Shown: one piece after another, positions 8,766 through 17,864 of the stretch
Position numbering within the stretch: the first letter of the stretch is position 1
How the letters are laid out: each line of letters begins with the position of its first letter
Assembly (NCBI RefSeq): GCF_022227845.1
Contig: NZ_JAJNQN010000004.1
Coordinates: forward strand, 124,001 to 188,000
From: Ectothiorhodospira lacustris
GTDB taxonomy: Bacteria; Pseudomonadota; Gammaproteobacteria; Ectothiorhodospirales; Ectothiorhodospiraceae
Direction: 5' to 3'
Length of the DNA stretch: 64,000 bases
Notes under the pieces: generated by a model
Told to the model about the DNA's origin: nothing
Database searches by the model: none
What the model saw: the letters and a program-made list of their open reading frames with translations, nothing else
Position numbers and translations under genes: made by a program

Positions 8766-9257
8766 TTATTTGAAACGCAGATCCACCAACAGCATGTTTT
8801 CCCCCTGATTGGGGGAGCGCAGGCCGGCGTTGCTCAGGTGACGGAACACCAGTCGCAAGTGTTTTCCCAAGCGCAGGGATGCCCCGGCATGGATGTTGAG
8901 ATGGCTGCCCATGGAGCTGGTGGTTCTGTCCAGTACCGCGCCGCCCAGCATCAGGTCCAGGTGCCCGGTGAAGGGAATGATCACTGACTGACCCAGGAAG
9001 GCGGCCGGATAGGCGTGGCCCATGTAGCCGAGGGCCGTTTCCCAGCGGCGGTTGCCGCTCATCTCCATGGCATAGTCGCAACTGCCCACCCAGACAGGTT
9101 CCTGAAAATCCAGGCGTCCCAGGTTGCTGCCGGTGGCGATGATCCCGGCCCCCGCATGACAGCGGCTTTCCTGGGCCATGGCGCAGGAAGCAGCCAGGAA
9201 TAGCCCAAGGGCCAGGGCTGTATGGCGAACGGCATGAAAATACTGCATGGAATACAT
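8766..9257 (-). CDS. pagL: Lipid A 3-O-deacylase PagL-like outer-membrane protein
   Basis: Outer-membrane beta-barrel of about 163 aa that would remove the 3-O acyl chain from lipid A. A signal peptide (HTALALGLFLAASCAMAQ) is clear. The C-terminal half holds the PagL signature FRHLSNAGLRSPNQGENM, with the His and Ser of the catalytic triad two residues apart and a Glu 13 residues after the His. The protein ends LLVDLRFK, a typical barrel terminus. Start choice is uncertain: ATGs at 9255-9257 and 9246-9248 both precede the signal peptide and neither has a strong ribosome-binding site. It converges on the SulP gene with a gap of only 5 bp, so the two share a 3' region. Confidence 0.8.
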   Translation of the reverse strand: MYSMQYFHAVRHTALALGLFLAASCAMAQESRCHAGAGIIATGSNLGRLDFQEPVWVGSCDYAMEMSGNRRWETALGYMGHAYPAAFLGQSVIIPFTGHLDLMLGGAVLDRTTSSMGSHLNIHAGASLRLGKHLRLVFRHLSNAGLRSPNQGENMLLVDLRFK

Positions 9258-9347
9258 TGGGTGACTGAAAATGCTTGGAGCCAGGTGATTGAGCCGGGCC
9301 GCCCGGCCCCCGTCTCCCAAACCGGGGAGAGGGGGCGAAGAGCCGCG

Positions 9348-12300
9348 TTACCGGTTTTCCTGCGGGGCCTGGTCGCGGCGGGCCTTCCACCCGTCGGCCA
9401 TGTCCTCCAACAGTTTATAGAACAGCGGTACGAACAAGAGGGCCAGGGTACTGGCCGCCAGCATGCCGCCCACCACCACGGTGCCGATCTCCTGACGGCT
9501 GGCCGCCCCGGCGCCGCTGGCGAATACCAGCGGCAGCGTGCCGATGATGAAAGTGAACGCCGTCATCACGATGGCCCGGAAACGTTGCCGCACCGCTGCC
9601 GTGGCGGCCTCGGTGGTAGACATCCCCTCACGCCGGTTCTGGGCCGCAAACTCCACGATCAGGATGGCGTTCTTCGCCGCCAGACCGATCAGCACCAGCA
9701 GCCCGACCTGGAAATAGATGTCGTTGGGGAAGCCCCGGCCGAAAGAGGCGATCACCGCCCCCAGCACCCCGAAGGGCACGGCCGATACCACCGCCAGCGG
9801 CAGGGTCAGGCGTTCATACTGGGCCGCCAGGATCAGGAGCACCATCAGCATCCCCAGGGCGAAGGCGGCACCGCCGGCACCGGCTCCTGCATCCAGCTGA
9901 TAGGCCTCGCCGATCCAGCCCAGCAGGGTGTCCGCTTCCTGATTCAGTCCCGCCGCCACCGCTTCCAGGGCCGCCTTGGCCTGGCCGGTGGTATAGCCCG
10001 GGGCCGGGTCCGCCAGGATCTTCGCCGCCGGGAAGATGTTGAAGCGGTCGATGAGATCCGCCCCGCTGGTGCGTTCCAGGGTCACCAGGGAGCTGAGCGG
10101 GATCATGTCGCCATTGCTGGATCGCACGAACACCCGTCGCAGATCCTCGGCCTGGCTGCGGAATTCACCCTCGGACTGCAGGTTCACCTGCCACAGGCGT
10201 CCCGAAAAGGTGAAGTCATTCACATACAGGGAACCGAAGGTGCTGCGCATGGCATCGAAGACCTCGGTGATGGGCACGCCCGCGGCCATGGCCTTCTCCC
10301 GGTCCACCTCGGCGTGGTAGCGGGGGATACCCGTGGTCAGGGTGCTGCGCACGTTGGTCAGCTCCGGCCGTTCGTTGCCCAGGGTAGCGAGCTTCTGGGC
10401 CAGGGCCTCGATCTGTGCCGGCGTGGTGTCCCCCCGTACCTGCAGGTAGCCTTCCACGCCGCCGGTCAGGGACAGGCCCATGATCGGGGGCGGGATGAAG
10501 GCAAACACGTTGGCCTCCTGAATCCCCATGCCCATGCCCATGATGCGGCGGGCGATGGCAGCGGCATCCTGCCCTTCACCCTGGCGATCATTCCAGTCGG
10601 TCAGATTGGCAAAGCCCACGGCGGCATTGGTGCGCAGGGAGCCGGCGATGATGTCGAAGCCGGCAAACGCCGTGAAGTCCTGGATCTCCTCTTGGCCGAT
10701 GAGTTGGGCGGACAGGGCGTCCCGCACTTGTTCGGTGCGTCCCAGGGCCGACACCGGCGGCAGCTGCGCCACCACCAGGGAAACCCCCTGGTCTTCCTGG
10801 GGCACCAGTCCCGTGGGCATGCGATCCAGCAGCCACACGGCACTGCCGGTGAAAACGGCAAACAGCACCAGCCCCAGCACCCACCGGCGCAGCAGGAAGG
10901 CCACCGTGGCCACGAAGGCCTCGGTGATGCGATCAAAGAGCCGGTTGAACAGGCGGAACGGGGCGCTGGGCGCGTGGGGCTGCTTGTCCAGCAGCAGGGC
11001 GCACATGGCCGGGGTGAGGGTGAGGGCGACGATACCCGAGATCACCACCGAGACGGCGATGGTCACCGCAAACTGGCGGTACAGTTCGCCGGTCAGCCCG
11101 CCGAGAAAGGCCACCGGTGCGAACACGGCCACCAGGACCAGGGTGGAGGCCACCACGGCGCCCGCCACCTGCTGCATGGTCTGGATCGAGGCCTCACGGG
11201 CCTTGAGGCCCTTTTCCGCCATCAGGCGTTCCACGTTTTCCATCACGATGATGGCGTTGTCCACCACGATACCGATGGCCAGCACCAGCCCGAACAGGGT
11301 CAGCAGGTTGACGGAAAACCCCAGTGCCTGCATGCCGGCGAAGGTGCCGATCAGGGACACGGGGATCGCCGCCACCGGGATCAGGGTGGCGCGCAGGTGC
11401 TGCAGGAACAGGAAGGTCACCAGGACCACCAGGGCCACGGCAATGAACAGGGTGATGAACACCTCGCGGATGGAGATCTCCACGAACTCGGTGGTGTCAT
11501 AGGGAATATGGTAGGTCAGCCCTTCCGGGAAACGGTCCGAAAGCTCATCCAGCGCAGCCCGCACCGCCCGGGCCGTGTCCAGGGCATTGGCCCCGGGTTG
11601 CAGATAGATGCCCATGGGCACCGTGGGGCGGCCGTTATGGGTGGCGGAGAAGGCGTAGTTCTGCGCCCCCAGTTCCGCCCGGGCCACATCCCCCAGCCGC
11701 AGGGTGCTGCCGTCGGGCTGGGCGCGCAGGATGATGCGCTCGAATTCCGCCGGGTCCGCCAGCTGGCCGCGGGTGGTCACGGTGAAGGTGAAGGCCTGAT
11801 CCACCGGGGCGGGTTCGGCGCCCAGGCGCCCGGCGGCGAACTGGGCATTCTGCTGCCGGATGGCGTTGGCCACGTCGGACGGGGTGAGATCGAACTGGGC
11901 CAGCTTGTCCGGCCGCAGCCAGATGCGCATGGAGTAGTCCTGAGCCCCGAACAGGGAAGCATCCCCCACGCCGGGTAGGCGCACCAGTTCATCCAGTACG
12001 TTGAGCAGGGCGTAGTTGCTGATGAAGATGGGGTCGTAACGGCCGTCCGGGGAGCTGAGTACCGTCACCAGCAGGATGTTGGTGGAGCGAGCCTGCACCC
12101 GCACTCCCTGGTCACGCACCTGCTGGGGCAGGCGGGGCAGGGCGGCCTGAACCCGGTTGTTGACGTTGATGGCCGCCTGGTCCGGGTCCGTGCCCATCTC
12201 GAAGGTTACGGTGATCTGGATGGTGCCGGCATCGGTACTGGAGGACTCCATGTAGATCATGTTGTCCACCCCGTTGATCTCCTGCTCCAGGGGCGCCGCC

Positions 12301-12485
12301 ACCGACTCCGACAGCACCTGGGCACTGGCGCCGGGGTAGCTGGCCTGGACCACGATCTGGGGCGGCACCACGTCCGGGTACTGTTCGATGGGCAGCGCCC
12401 GCAGCGAGGCCAGCCCCGCGACGATGATGATGATGGAGATGACGGACGAAAAGATCGGTCGATCGATAAAAAAACGCAGCATCAC
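9348..12485 (-). CDS. RND-type multidrug efflux permease (HAE1/AcrB family)
   Basis: Inner-membrane proton/drug antiporter of 1045 aa, the full AcrB length, working as a trimer with a periplasmic adaptor and an outer-membrane channel. It starts MMLRFFIDRPIFSSVISIII, has the duplicated porter domains and twelve expected membrane helices, and contains GLAAKNAILIVEFAAQNR with the proton-relay Lys of TM10. In TM4 the usual paired Asp reads VVDNAIIVMENVERLM, so the second Asp of AcrB (Asp408) is Asn here. The start overlaps the stop of the upstream adaptor gene by four bases. No outer-membrane factor gene is adjacent, so a TolC-like protein must come from elsewhere. Substrates are unknown. Confidence 0.95.
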   Translation of the reverse strand: MMLRFFIDRPIFSSVISIIIIVAGLASLRALPIEQYPDVVPPQIVVQASYPGASAQVLSESVAAPLEQEINGVDNMIYMESSSTDAGTIQITVTFEMGTDPDQAAINVNNRVQAALPRLPQQVRDQGVRVQARSTNILLVTVLSSPDGRYDPIFISNYALLNVLDELVRLPGVGDASLFGAQDYSMRIWLRPDKLAQFDLTPSDVANAIRQQNAQFAAGRLGAEPAPVDQAFTFTVTTRGQLADPAEFERIILRAQPDGSTLRLGDVARAELGAQNYAFSATHNGRPTVPMGIYLQPGANALDTARAVRAALDELSDRFPEGLTYHIPYDTTEFVEISIREVFITLFIAVALVVLVTFLFLQHLRATLIPVAAIPVSLIGTFAGMQALGFSVNLLTLFGLVLAIGIVVDNAIIVMENVERLMAEKGLKAREASIQTMQQVAGAVVASTLVLVAVFAPVAFLGGLTGELYRQFAVTIAVSVVISGIVALTLTPAMCALLLDKQPHAPSAPFRLFNRLFDRITEAFVATVAFLLRRWVLGLVLFAVFTGSAVWLLDRMPTGLVPQEDQGVSLVVAQLPPVSALGRTEQVRDALSAQLIGQEEIQDFTAFAGFDIIAGSLRTNAAVGFANLTDWNDRQGEGQDAAAIARRIMGMGMGIQEANVFAFIPPPIMGLSLTGGVEGYLQVRGDTTPAQIEALAQKLATLGNERPELTNVRSTLTTGIPRYHAEVDREKAMAAGVPITEVFDAMRSTFGSLYVNDFTFSGRLWQVNLQSEGEFRSQAEDLRRVFVRSSNGDMIPLSSLVTLERTSGADLIDRFNIFPAAKILADPAPGYTTGQAKAALEAVAAGLNQEADTLLGWIGEAYQLDAGAGAGGAAFALGMLMVLLILAAQYERLTLPLAVVSAVPFGVLGAVIASFGRGFPNDIYFQVGLLVLIGLAAKNAILIVEFAAQNRREGMSTTEAATAAVRQRFRAIVMTAFTFIIGTLPLVFASGAGAASRQEIGTVVVGGMLAASTLALLFVPLFYKLLEDMADGWKARRDQAPQENR

Positions 12486-13648
12486 TGATTCCGTCCCTGA
12501 GCGTTCACGGGAGAGACCTTGATGCCGTCACGCAGGCCCACGTGGCCGTTGATCACCAGGCGTTCGCCCGCGGACAGTCCGTCCAGGATCACCTGCCGGC
12601 CATCCACCAACGGTCCCAGGCGCACGTGCCGGGCACGGGCGGTATCGTCCTCGTCCACCAGGAAGACTCGGGGGCCGTCCCGGTCCTGGCTCACCGCGGT
12701 TGGATCAATCAGGAACACGTCCTTGAGCTCCTGCACCATGATGCGTACCCGCACGAACTGACCGGGGACCACCAGACGCTCAGGGTTGGGGAACACGGCA
12801 CGGGCGGAGACGGTGCCGGTGCGGGGGTCGATGTTGCTGTCGGTGAAATCCACCTGGCCCGTGTGTTCATAAAGGCTGCCGTCGGGCAGCAGCAGCTGAA
12901 CCTCGTGGCTCTGTACTGCTTCGCGTGTCATCATGGCCTGGCGGGCGGTGCGCTGGATGGCGGCATCCTGCTCCGGCAGGGAGAAGCGGACATGGGCGGG
13001 GTCATGCTGGGTCAGTGAGGTGAGCAGAGTACCCTGACTGATAAGGCTGCCCTCGGGCAGACTTTCCAGCTCCGTGGTCCCTTCGATGGGGGCTACCACC
13101 GTGGTGTAGCGCAGGTTGCGCTGGGCATCGGCCACCGAGGCGCGGGCGAGATCCAGGCGGGCGCGGGCCAGTTCCAGTTCCGACAGGGCCTGGTCCCGGT
13201 CCCGGGTGCTGACGACATTGCGCTGATACAGGTCGGAGATCCGGTTCCATTCCCGCTGGGCCTGATTCAGCCCGGCCTGGGCGTTGGCCTGCTCTGCCTC
13301 GGCCATCTTCAGGGCGATCTCATAGGGTTCGGGGTCGATGCGGAACAGCGGGGTCCCCTGACTGACCGCCTGGCCTTCCACATAGAGCCGTTCCTCCAGA
13401 ATGCCCTCCACCCGGGCCCGCACTTCTACTTCCCGGGAGCCGCGTACCCGTCCGGCATAGTCGCCGCGGACCTTCACGTCTTCCGGCTCAAGGGCGTCGA
13501 GGGTCACCGGCGGTGGGGGCATGCCGCCGGCCCGGGGGGCGGCGGCTTCTTCGCCGTTGCCGCAGGCGGACAGCCACAGGGCGGCGAACAGGGTCGCGAT
13601 CAGGCCGGCAACGGGCATGGCCCGGCGGGTCGGGGAGCGGGTGGGCAT
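12482..13648 (-). CDS. RND efflux periplasmic adaptor (MexA/AcrA-type lipoprotein)
   Basis: Membrane fusion protein of 388 aa linking the RND permease to an outer-membrane channel. The start is the ATG at 13646-13648 (MPTRSPTRRAMPVAGLIATL). A lipoprotein signal with lipobox-like LWLSAC follows, so the protein should be lipid-anchored in the periplasm. It then shows the MFP signatures: VRGDYAGRVRGSREVEVRAR (beta-barrel), EGILEERLYVEGQAVSQGT (lipoyl half), a long alpha-hairpin rich in Glu/Ala/Gln/Arg (about residues 110-170), and RYTTVVAPIEG (second lipoyl half). It is first gene of a two-gene operon divergent from the TetR gene at 13740, with an operator-like palindrome between them. Confidence 0.93.
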   Translation of the reverse strand: MPTRSPTRRAMPVAGLIATLFAALWLSACGNGEEAAAPRAGGMPPPPVTLDALEPEDVKVRGDYAGRVRGSREVEVRARVEGILEERLYVEGQAVSQGTPLFRIDPEPYEIALKMAEAEQANAQAGLNQAQREWNRISDLYQRNVVSTRDRDQALSELELARARLDLARASVADAQRNLRYTTVVAPIEGTTELESLPEGSLISQGTLLTSLTQHDPAHVRFSLPEQDAAIQRTARQAMMTREAVQSHEVQLLLPDGSLYEHTGQVDFTDSNIDPRTGTVSARAVFPNPERLVVPGQFVRVRIMVQELKDVFLIDPTAVSQDRDGPRVFLVDEDDTARARHVRLGPLVDGRQVILDGLSAGERLVINGHVGLRDGIKVSPVNAQGRNQ

Positions 13649-13682
13649 GGAGTGGATCTCCGGAAAGGGAAATTGCAAAATC

Positions 13683-13700
13683 ACATACAGGCGTGTATGT
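13683..13700. promoter_or_regulatory. TetR/AcrR-type operator palindrome
   Basis: ACATACA-GGCG-TGTATGT is a perfect inverted repeat with 7-bp arms and 4-bp spacer, in the 91-bp gap between the divergent adaptor and TetR genes. The ACATACA/TGTATGT half-sites match those of the AcrR operator in E. coli. The site lies 40 bp before the TetR start and 35 bp before the adaptor start, so one dimer pair could repress both promoters. Regulation is inferred. Confidence 0.75.
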
Positions 13701-13739
13701 ATACTAAGTTCAAAATACTGACTGTCAAGTGCAAAATTC

Positions 13740-14360
13740 ATGCGACGAACCAAAGAAGAAGCCGAACAGACCCGCGCCCTGCTGCTGGACGCGGCGGAAA
13801 CAGTGTTCCTGGAAAAGGGCGTATCCCAATCCAGCCTGGAGGCCATTGCCCGCGAGGCGGGCATGACCCGGGGCGCTATCTACTGGCATTTCCGTGACAA
13901 AGCGGCGCTCTATGGGGCCATGCTGGACCGGGTACGACTGCCGCTGGAGCGGCTGCGGGATGAGTTCGTCCAGGAGCCGGGCGTGGATCCCGTCGAGGTC
14001 ATCGAACGGCTTTGTCTTGCGGCGTTGGAGACATTGGCCGGTGATCCGCAGGTGCAGCGGGTGTACACCATCGTCTTTCACCGCCGGGAGCGGGAGGCGG
14101 ACAATCAGGTTTGGCGGGATGCGGAACTGGAGGGGCGCCGCCGGGCGGCCCGAGTCATGCTGGAGTGCTTCCAGGCGGCCCAGGCGTCGGGACGTCTGCG
14201 CCCCGGAGTGACGCCGGAAATGGGACAGCTCACGCTGGAACTTTATTTCACCGGCCTGTTCTACGCCTGGTTGCTTGAACCGGAATACTTTGATCTTCTG
14301 AAGGATGCGCCCGCCATGATCCGGCGTATCCTTGATGGTCTGCTGCTCCCGCCCCGGTAG
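13740..14360 (+). CDS. TetR/AcrR-family repressor of the adjacent RND efflux operon
   Basis: Transcriptional repressor of 206 aa. The N-terminal HTH is textbook: RRTKEEAEQTRALLLDAAE, then VFLEKGVSQSSLEAIAREAG, MTRGAIYWHFRDKAALYGAM, closest in style to AcrR/TtgR/MtrR regulators of RND pumps. The rest is the all-helical ligand-binding domain (TetR_C AcrR-type), with YTIVFHRRERE and LELYFTGLFYAWLLEPEYF. It is divergent to the efflux operon, so it most likely represses that operon and itself, released by pump substrates. The start is the ATG at 13740; no strong ribosome-binding site precedes it. Confidence 0.92.
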   Translation: MRRTKEEAEQTRALLLDAAETVFLEKGVSQSSLEAIAREAGMTRGAIYWHFRDKAALYGAMLDRVRLPLERLRDEFVQEPGVDPVEVIERLCLAALETLAGDPQVQRVYTIVFHRREREADNQVWRDAELEGRRRAARVMLECFQAAQASGRLRPGVTPEMGQLTLELYFTGLFYAWLLEPEYFDLLKDAPAMIRRILDGLLLPPR

Positions 14361-14422
14361 GTCGGGTTGCACTGCCCCGCCCCGTGGGGCGCCAACACAC
14401 AGTCACCCAGCAGGGAGTTCAC

Positions 14423-17140
14423 ATGGAAACGCACCTCAAGGATCTCTGGCACCACCTCCACCATGATGAGGTGCTGGAAACCCTGGAGACCCATGAGCAG
14501 CAGGGCCTCACTGACCAGCAGGCCCGCGAGCGCCTGGAGACCTACGGCCCCAACACCCTGACCGCCGCCAGCCCCACCTCCTGGTTCAAGCGTCTGCTGC
14601 TGCAGTTTCACAATCCCCTGATCTACATTCTGCTCATCGCCACGGCCGTGACACTGGCATTGGGCGAATACATCGATTCCGCGGTCATTTTCGGCGTCGT
14701 CCTCATCAACGCCATCATCGGTTTCGTCCAGGAATCCAAGGCCGAGGACGCCATCCAGGCCCTTCGGGGCATGCTCTCCTCATCCGCCGCCGTCATCCGG
14801 GACGGCAATCGCATCACCATCGCCGCCGTCGATCTGGTGCCCGGTGACATCGTCCTACTGGCTTCCGGCGACAAGGTCCCCGCCGATCTGCGCCTCCTGT
14901 CCTCCCGGGACCTGCAGATCGACGAGTCCACCCTCACCGGCGAGTCGGTGCCGGTGGACAAGCAGCCCGGCAAACTGGTCCAGGATACGGTGTTGGCGGA
15001 CCGTGCCAATATGGGCTTTGCCGGCACCTTGGTGACCTACGGCACCGGCCGGGGCGTGGTCATCGGCACCGGTGACCGCACCGAGACCGGTAAGATCGCC
15101 GGCATGATCAATGACGCCGTCAGCCTGGACACTCCGCTCACCCGCAAGATCAATGGCTTCAGCCGGATCCTGCTGTGGGTGATCCTGGTGCTGGCGGGCA
15201 TTACCTTCGGTGTGGGCCTGCTCTATGGCCAGCACTGGGTGGACACCTTCATCGCCGCCGTGGCCCTGGCGGTGGCCGCCATCCCCGAGGGTCTGCCGGC
15301 GGTGGTCACCATCACCCTGGCCATCGGTGTGCGCCGCATGGCCCTGCGCAACGCCATCATCCGCAAGTTGCCGGCGGTGGAGACCCTGGGGTCCACCACC
15401 GTGATCTGCTCCGACAAGACCGGCACCTTGACCGAGAACCAGATGACGGTGCAGCGAATCATCGCCGGTGATACGGCGTTTGAACTCACCGGCGGCGGCT
15501 ATGATCCCGACGGTCGAATCCTGCAGGACGGCAGTCCGGTGGAAGCCCCCGCCACCCGTCATCAGGCCCTTCATCACTGCCTGCTGGCCGGCCTCTTGAG
15601 CAATGACAGTGAACTGGTGGAACAGGACGGGCGCTGGACCGTGCATGGTGACCCCACCGAAGGGGCGCTGATCGCCAGCGCCCTCAAGGCGGGGTTCGAC
15701 CGTCACGACATGCGCCGCCGGCTGCATCGGGTCGATGCCATTCCCTTCGAGTCGGATCGCCAGTACATGGCCACGCTCCATCGCCACGATGAGGGCCATC
15801 GGGTCTACATGAAGGGCTCGGCGGAGCGGGTGATCGCCCATTGCGACCGGGCCATGAACGCCGAAGGAGAGCGGGTGCCGATGGATCAGGGACGCCTGCA
15901 GGAACAGGCGGAGGCGTTGGCGGCTCAGGGCTTGCGGGTGCTGGCCTTCGCCATGCGTGAGACGGACGCGAGCAATCTGGATGTCCCCGATCCGGGCAAG
16001 GCCGAGGATCGGCTGATCTTCCTGGGGTTGCAGGCCATGATCGATCCGCCCCGGGAAGAGGTGATCCATTCCGTGGCGCTGTGCCGCAAGGCCGGCATCC
16101 GGGTGAAGATGATTACCGGTGACCATGCCCTGACCGCCCGTGCCATTGCCGAGCGCATCGGCATCATTCGGGATGGGGAAAAGGATCAGCGACGGGCACT
16201 GACGGGGCGCCAGCTGGCGGAGATGCAGCCGGATGAATTGAGCAAGGCCGCCGAGGAGGTGTCGGTCTTTGCCCGGGTGGCGCCGGAGCAGAAGCTGCGG
16301 CTGGTGGAGGCGCTGCAGGCCCGGGGCCATGTGGTGGCCATGACCGGCGACGGCGTCAATGACGCACCGGCCCTCAAGCGCGCCGATATCGGCATCGCCA
16401 TGGGGATCAACGGGACCGAAGTCTCCCGCGATGCCTCGGACATGGTGCTGGCGGACGACAACTTCAGTTCCATCGAGGCGGCGGTGGAGGAAGGGCGCAA
16501 CGTCTTCGACAACCTGATCAAGTTCATTACCTGGATCCTGCCCACCAACCTGGGGCAGGGCTTGGTGATCATGGTGGCCATCCTGCTGGGCCTGACCCTG
16601 CCGGTATTGCCGGTGCAGGCCCTGTGGCTGAACATGACCACGGCAGTCTTCCTGGGCCTGATGCTGGCCTTCGAACCCCGGGAGCCGGGGATCATGACCC
16701 GGGCACCTCGCCTGCCCGATGCACCGATCCTGAGCTGGGAGATCATCGGACGGATCTTCTCGGTCAGTGCCCTGCTGCTGCTGGGGGCGTTTGGCCTGTT
16801 CCAGTGGTCACTGTCGCAGGGAGCCGGCATCGAAGAGGCCCGGACTCTGGCAGTGAGCCTGTTCGTGGTGGTGCAGAGTTTCTTCCTGCTCAATTGTCGC
16901 TCGCTCACCCGCAGCGTGTTCCGCACCCATCCCTTCTCCAATCCCTGGATCTGGTGGGGGATCGGGGCGATGTGGGTGGCCCAACTCCTGTTCGTCTACA
17001 CGCCGCTCATGAACCTGCTGTTCCAGAGCGCGCCGCTGTCCCTGCAGCACTGGGGCCTGATCCTGGCCTACGGGGTCTTCGTGCTGCTGGTGGTGGAACT
17101 GGAGAAGGGGCTCTGGCGTTGGCGCAAGCGGACGGAGTGA
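14423..17140 (+). CDS. P-type cation-transporting ATPase (P2/Ca2+-ATPase-like group)
   Basis: Inner-membrane cation pump of about 905 aa. ATG 14423 is chosen because CAGGGAG stands six bases before it; an upstream ATG at 14384 has none. It contains a cation_ATPase_N domain, the actuator TGES loop (STLTGESVPVDKQPG), the TM4 motif AIPEGLPAVVTITLAIGVRR, the phosphorylation site CSDKTGTLTENQ, the KGSAERVI nucleotide site, MITGDHALTARAIAE and the hinge MTGDGVNDAPALKRADIG. TM6 reads LWLNMTTAVFLGL where SERCA-type pumps have NLVTDGLPA, so the second transport-site Asp is missing and the ion (Ca2+, Mn2+, Na+, H+) cannot be stated. It converges on the amidotransferase gene with a 4-bp gap. Confidence 0.9.
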   Translation: METHLKDLWHHLHHDEVLETLETHEQQGLTDQQARERLETYGPNTLTAASPTSWFKRLLLQFHNPLIYILLIATAVTLALGEYIDSAVIFGVVLINAIIGFVQESKAEDAIQALRGMLSSSAAVIRDGNRITIAAVDLVPGDIVLLASGDKVPADLRLLSSRDLQIDESTLTGESVPVDKQPGKLVQDTVLADRANMGFAGTLVTYGTGRGVVIGTGDRTETGKIAGMINDAVSLDTPLTRKINGFSRILLWVILVLAGITFGVGLLYGQHWVDTFIAAVALAVAAIPEGLPAVVTITLAIGVRRMALRNAIIRKLPAVETLGSTTVICSDKTGTLTENQMTVQRIIAGDTAFELTGGGYDPDGRILQDGSPVEAPATRHQALHHCLLAGLLSNDSELVEQDGRWTVHGDPTEGALIASALKAGFDRHDMRRRLHRVDAIPFESDRQYMATLHRHDEGHRVYMKGSAERVIAHCDRAMNAEGERVPMDQGRLQEQAEALAAQGLRVLAFAMRETDASNLDVPDPGKAEDRLIFLGLQAMIDPPREEVIHSVALCRKAGIRVKMITGDHALTARAIAERIGIIRDGEKDQRRALTGRQLAEMQPDELSKAAEEVSVFARVAPEQKLRLVEALQARGHVVAMTGDGVNDAPALKRADIGIAMGINGTEVSRDASDMVLADDNFSSIEAAVEEGRNVFDNLIKFITWILPTNLGQGLVIMVAILLGLTLPVLPVQALWLNMTTAVFLGLMLAFEPREPGIMTRAPRLPDAPILSWEIIGRIFSVSALLLLGAFGLFQWSLSQGAGIEEARTLAVSLFVVVQSFFLLNCRSLTRSVFRTHPFSNPWIWWGIGAMWVAQLLFVYTPLMNLLFQSAPLSLQHWGLILAYGVFVLLVVELEKGLWRWRKRTE

Positions 17141-17144
17141 CCGG

Positions 17145-17864
17145 TCAGCGGCTGGATCTGAGCCACTCCCCGAACCGCCGCAGCACCCGGCTGCTCTCCG
17201 GGGTCGGCCGGACATTGGCCAGCAGGCCATCGATCTGCCGTCCCTGTTCCGCCAGCCGGTCCCGGTAATGCATGACGTAATGGGGGGTGATGCGTTCATC
17301 GAATTCCGGATGAAACTGCAGCCCCCACGCGCATCCGTTCACCACGAACCCTTGGTGGGGCTCCATGTCGCTTTCGCCCAGGGCCATGGCGCCGGGCGGC
17401 AGTGTGAGCACCGACTGGCTGTGGCTGACCTGGCCGTAAAACCGGCCCGGCAGCACCGAGAACAGGGGATCTTCGGCGGCCTCGGCGCGGAGTCGGATCT
17501 CCACCGTGCCCACCTCGATCCCCCGGGGATTCCAGTCCACCCGGCCGCCCAGGGCGTGGGCCAGGATCTGGTGGCCGAAGCAGATCCCCAGGGTTGGCAC
17601 CCTGGCTGATACCGCCTGCGTCAGCCAGTCGGCGGTCTGCCGGATCCAGGGATCGGCTTCCGTGACCATGGCCCCGGAGCCGGTAATGACGACGCCGGTA
17701 ATGTCATCCGGTGCCGGCAGGGGATCACCCGCCGGTACATCCACCACCTTCGCCTGGGCCAGGGGCCAGTCCATGCCGTCGGCAATCCAGTCTTCGTAAT
17801 CCCCGGGAAAGTCCTGAAGAGAGTCGACCTTGGTGCCGGTCTTGATGATGAGCAGTGTGTCCAT
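17145..17864 (-). CDS. Class I glutamine amidotransferase (GMP synthase GATase-like)
   Basis: Stand-alone GATase1 domain protein of 239 aa, in the family annotated as glutamine amidotransferase or GMP synthase-like. The catalytic nucleophile Cys is in TLGICFGHQILAHALGG and the His-Glu pair in WGLQFHPEFDE. VVITGSGAMVTEADPWI forms the oxyanion strand. No synthetase domain is fused and no partner gene is adjacent, so the substrate is unknown. Such proteins hydrolyse glutamine or gamma-glutamyl compounds. It is convergent with the P-type ATPase gene. Confidence 0.88.
   Translation of the reverse strand: MDTLLIIKTGTKVDSLQDFPGDYEDWIADGMDWPLAQAKVVDVPAGDPLPAPDDITGVVITGSGAMVTEADPWIRQTADWLTQAVSARVPTLGICFGHQILAHALGGRVDWNPRGIEVGTVEIRLRAEAAEDPLFSVLPGRFYGQVSHSQSVLTLPPGAMALGESDMEPHQGFVVNGCAWGLQFHPEFDERITPHYVMHYRDRLAEQGRQIDGLLANVRPTPESSRVLRRFGEWLRSSR

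Noticed and set aside
9222-11978. 918-codon plus-strand open frame
   Set aside because: It is antisense to the RND permease, with shadow-frame composition rich in His, Gln and Gly. Not coding.
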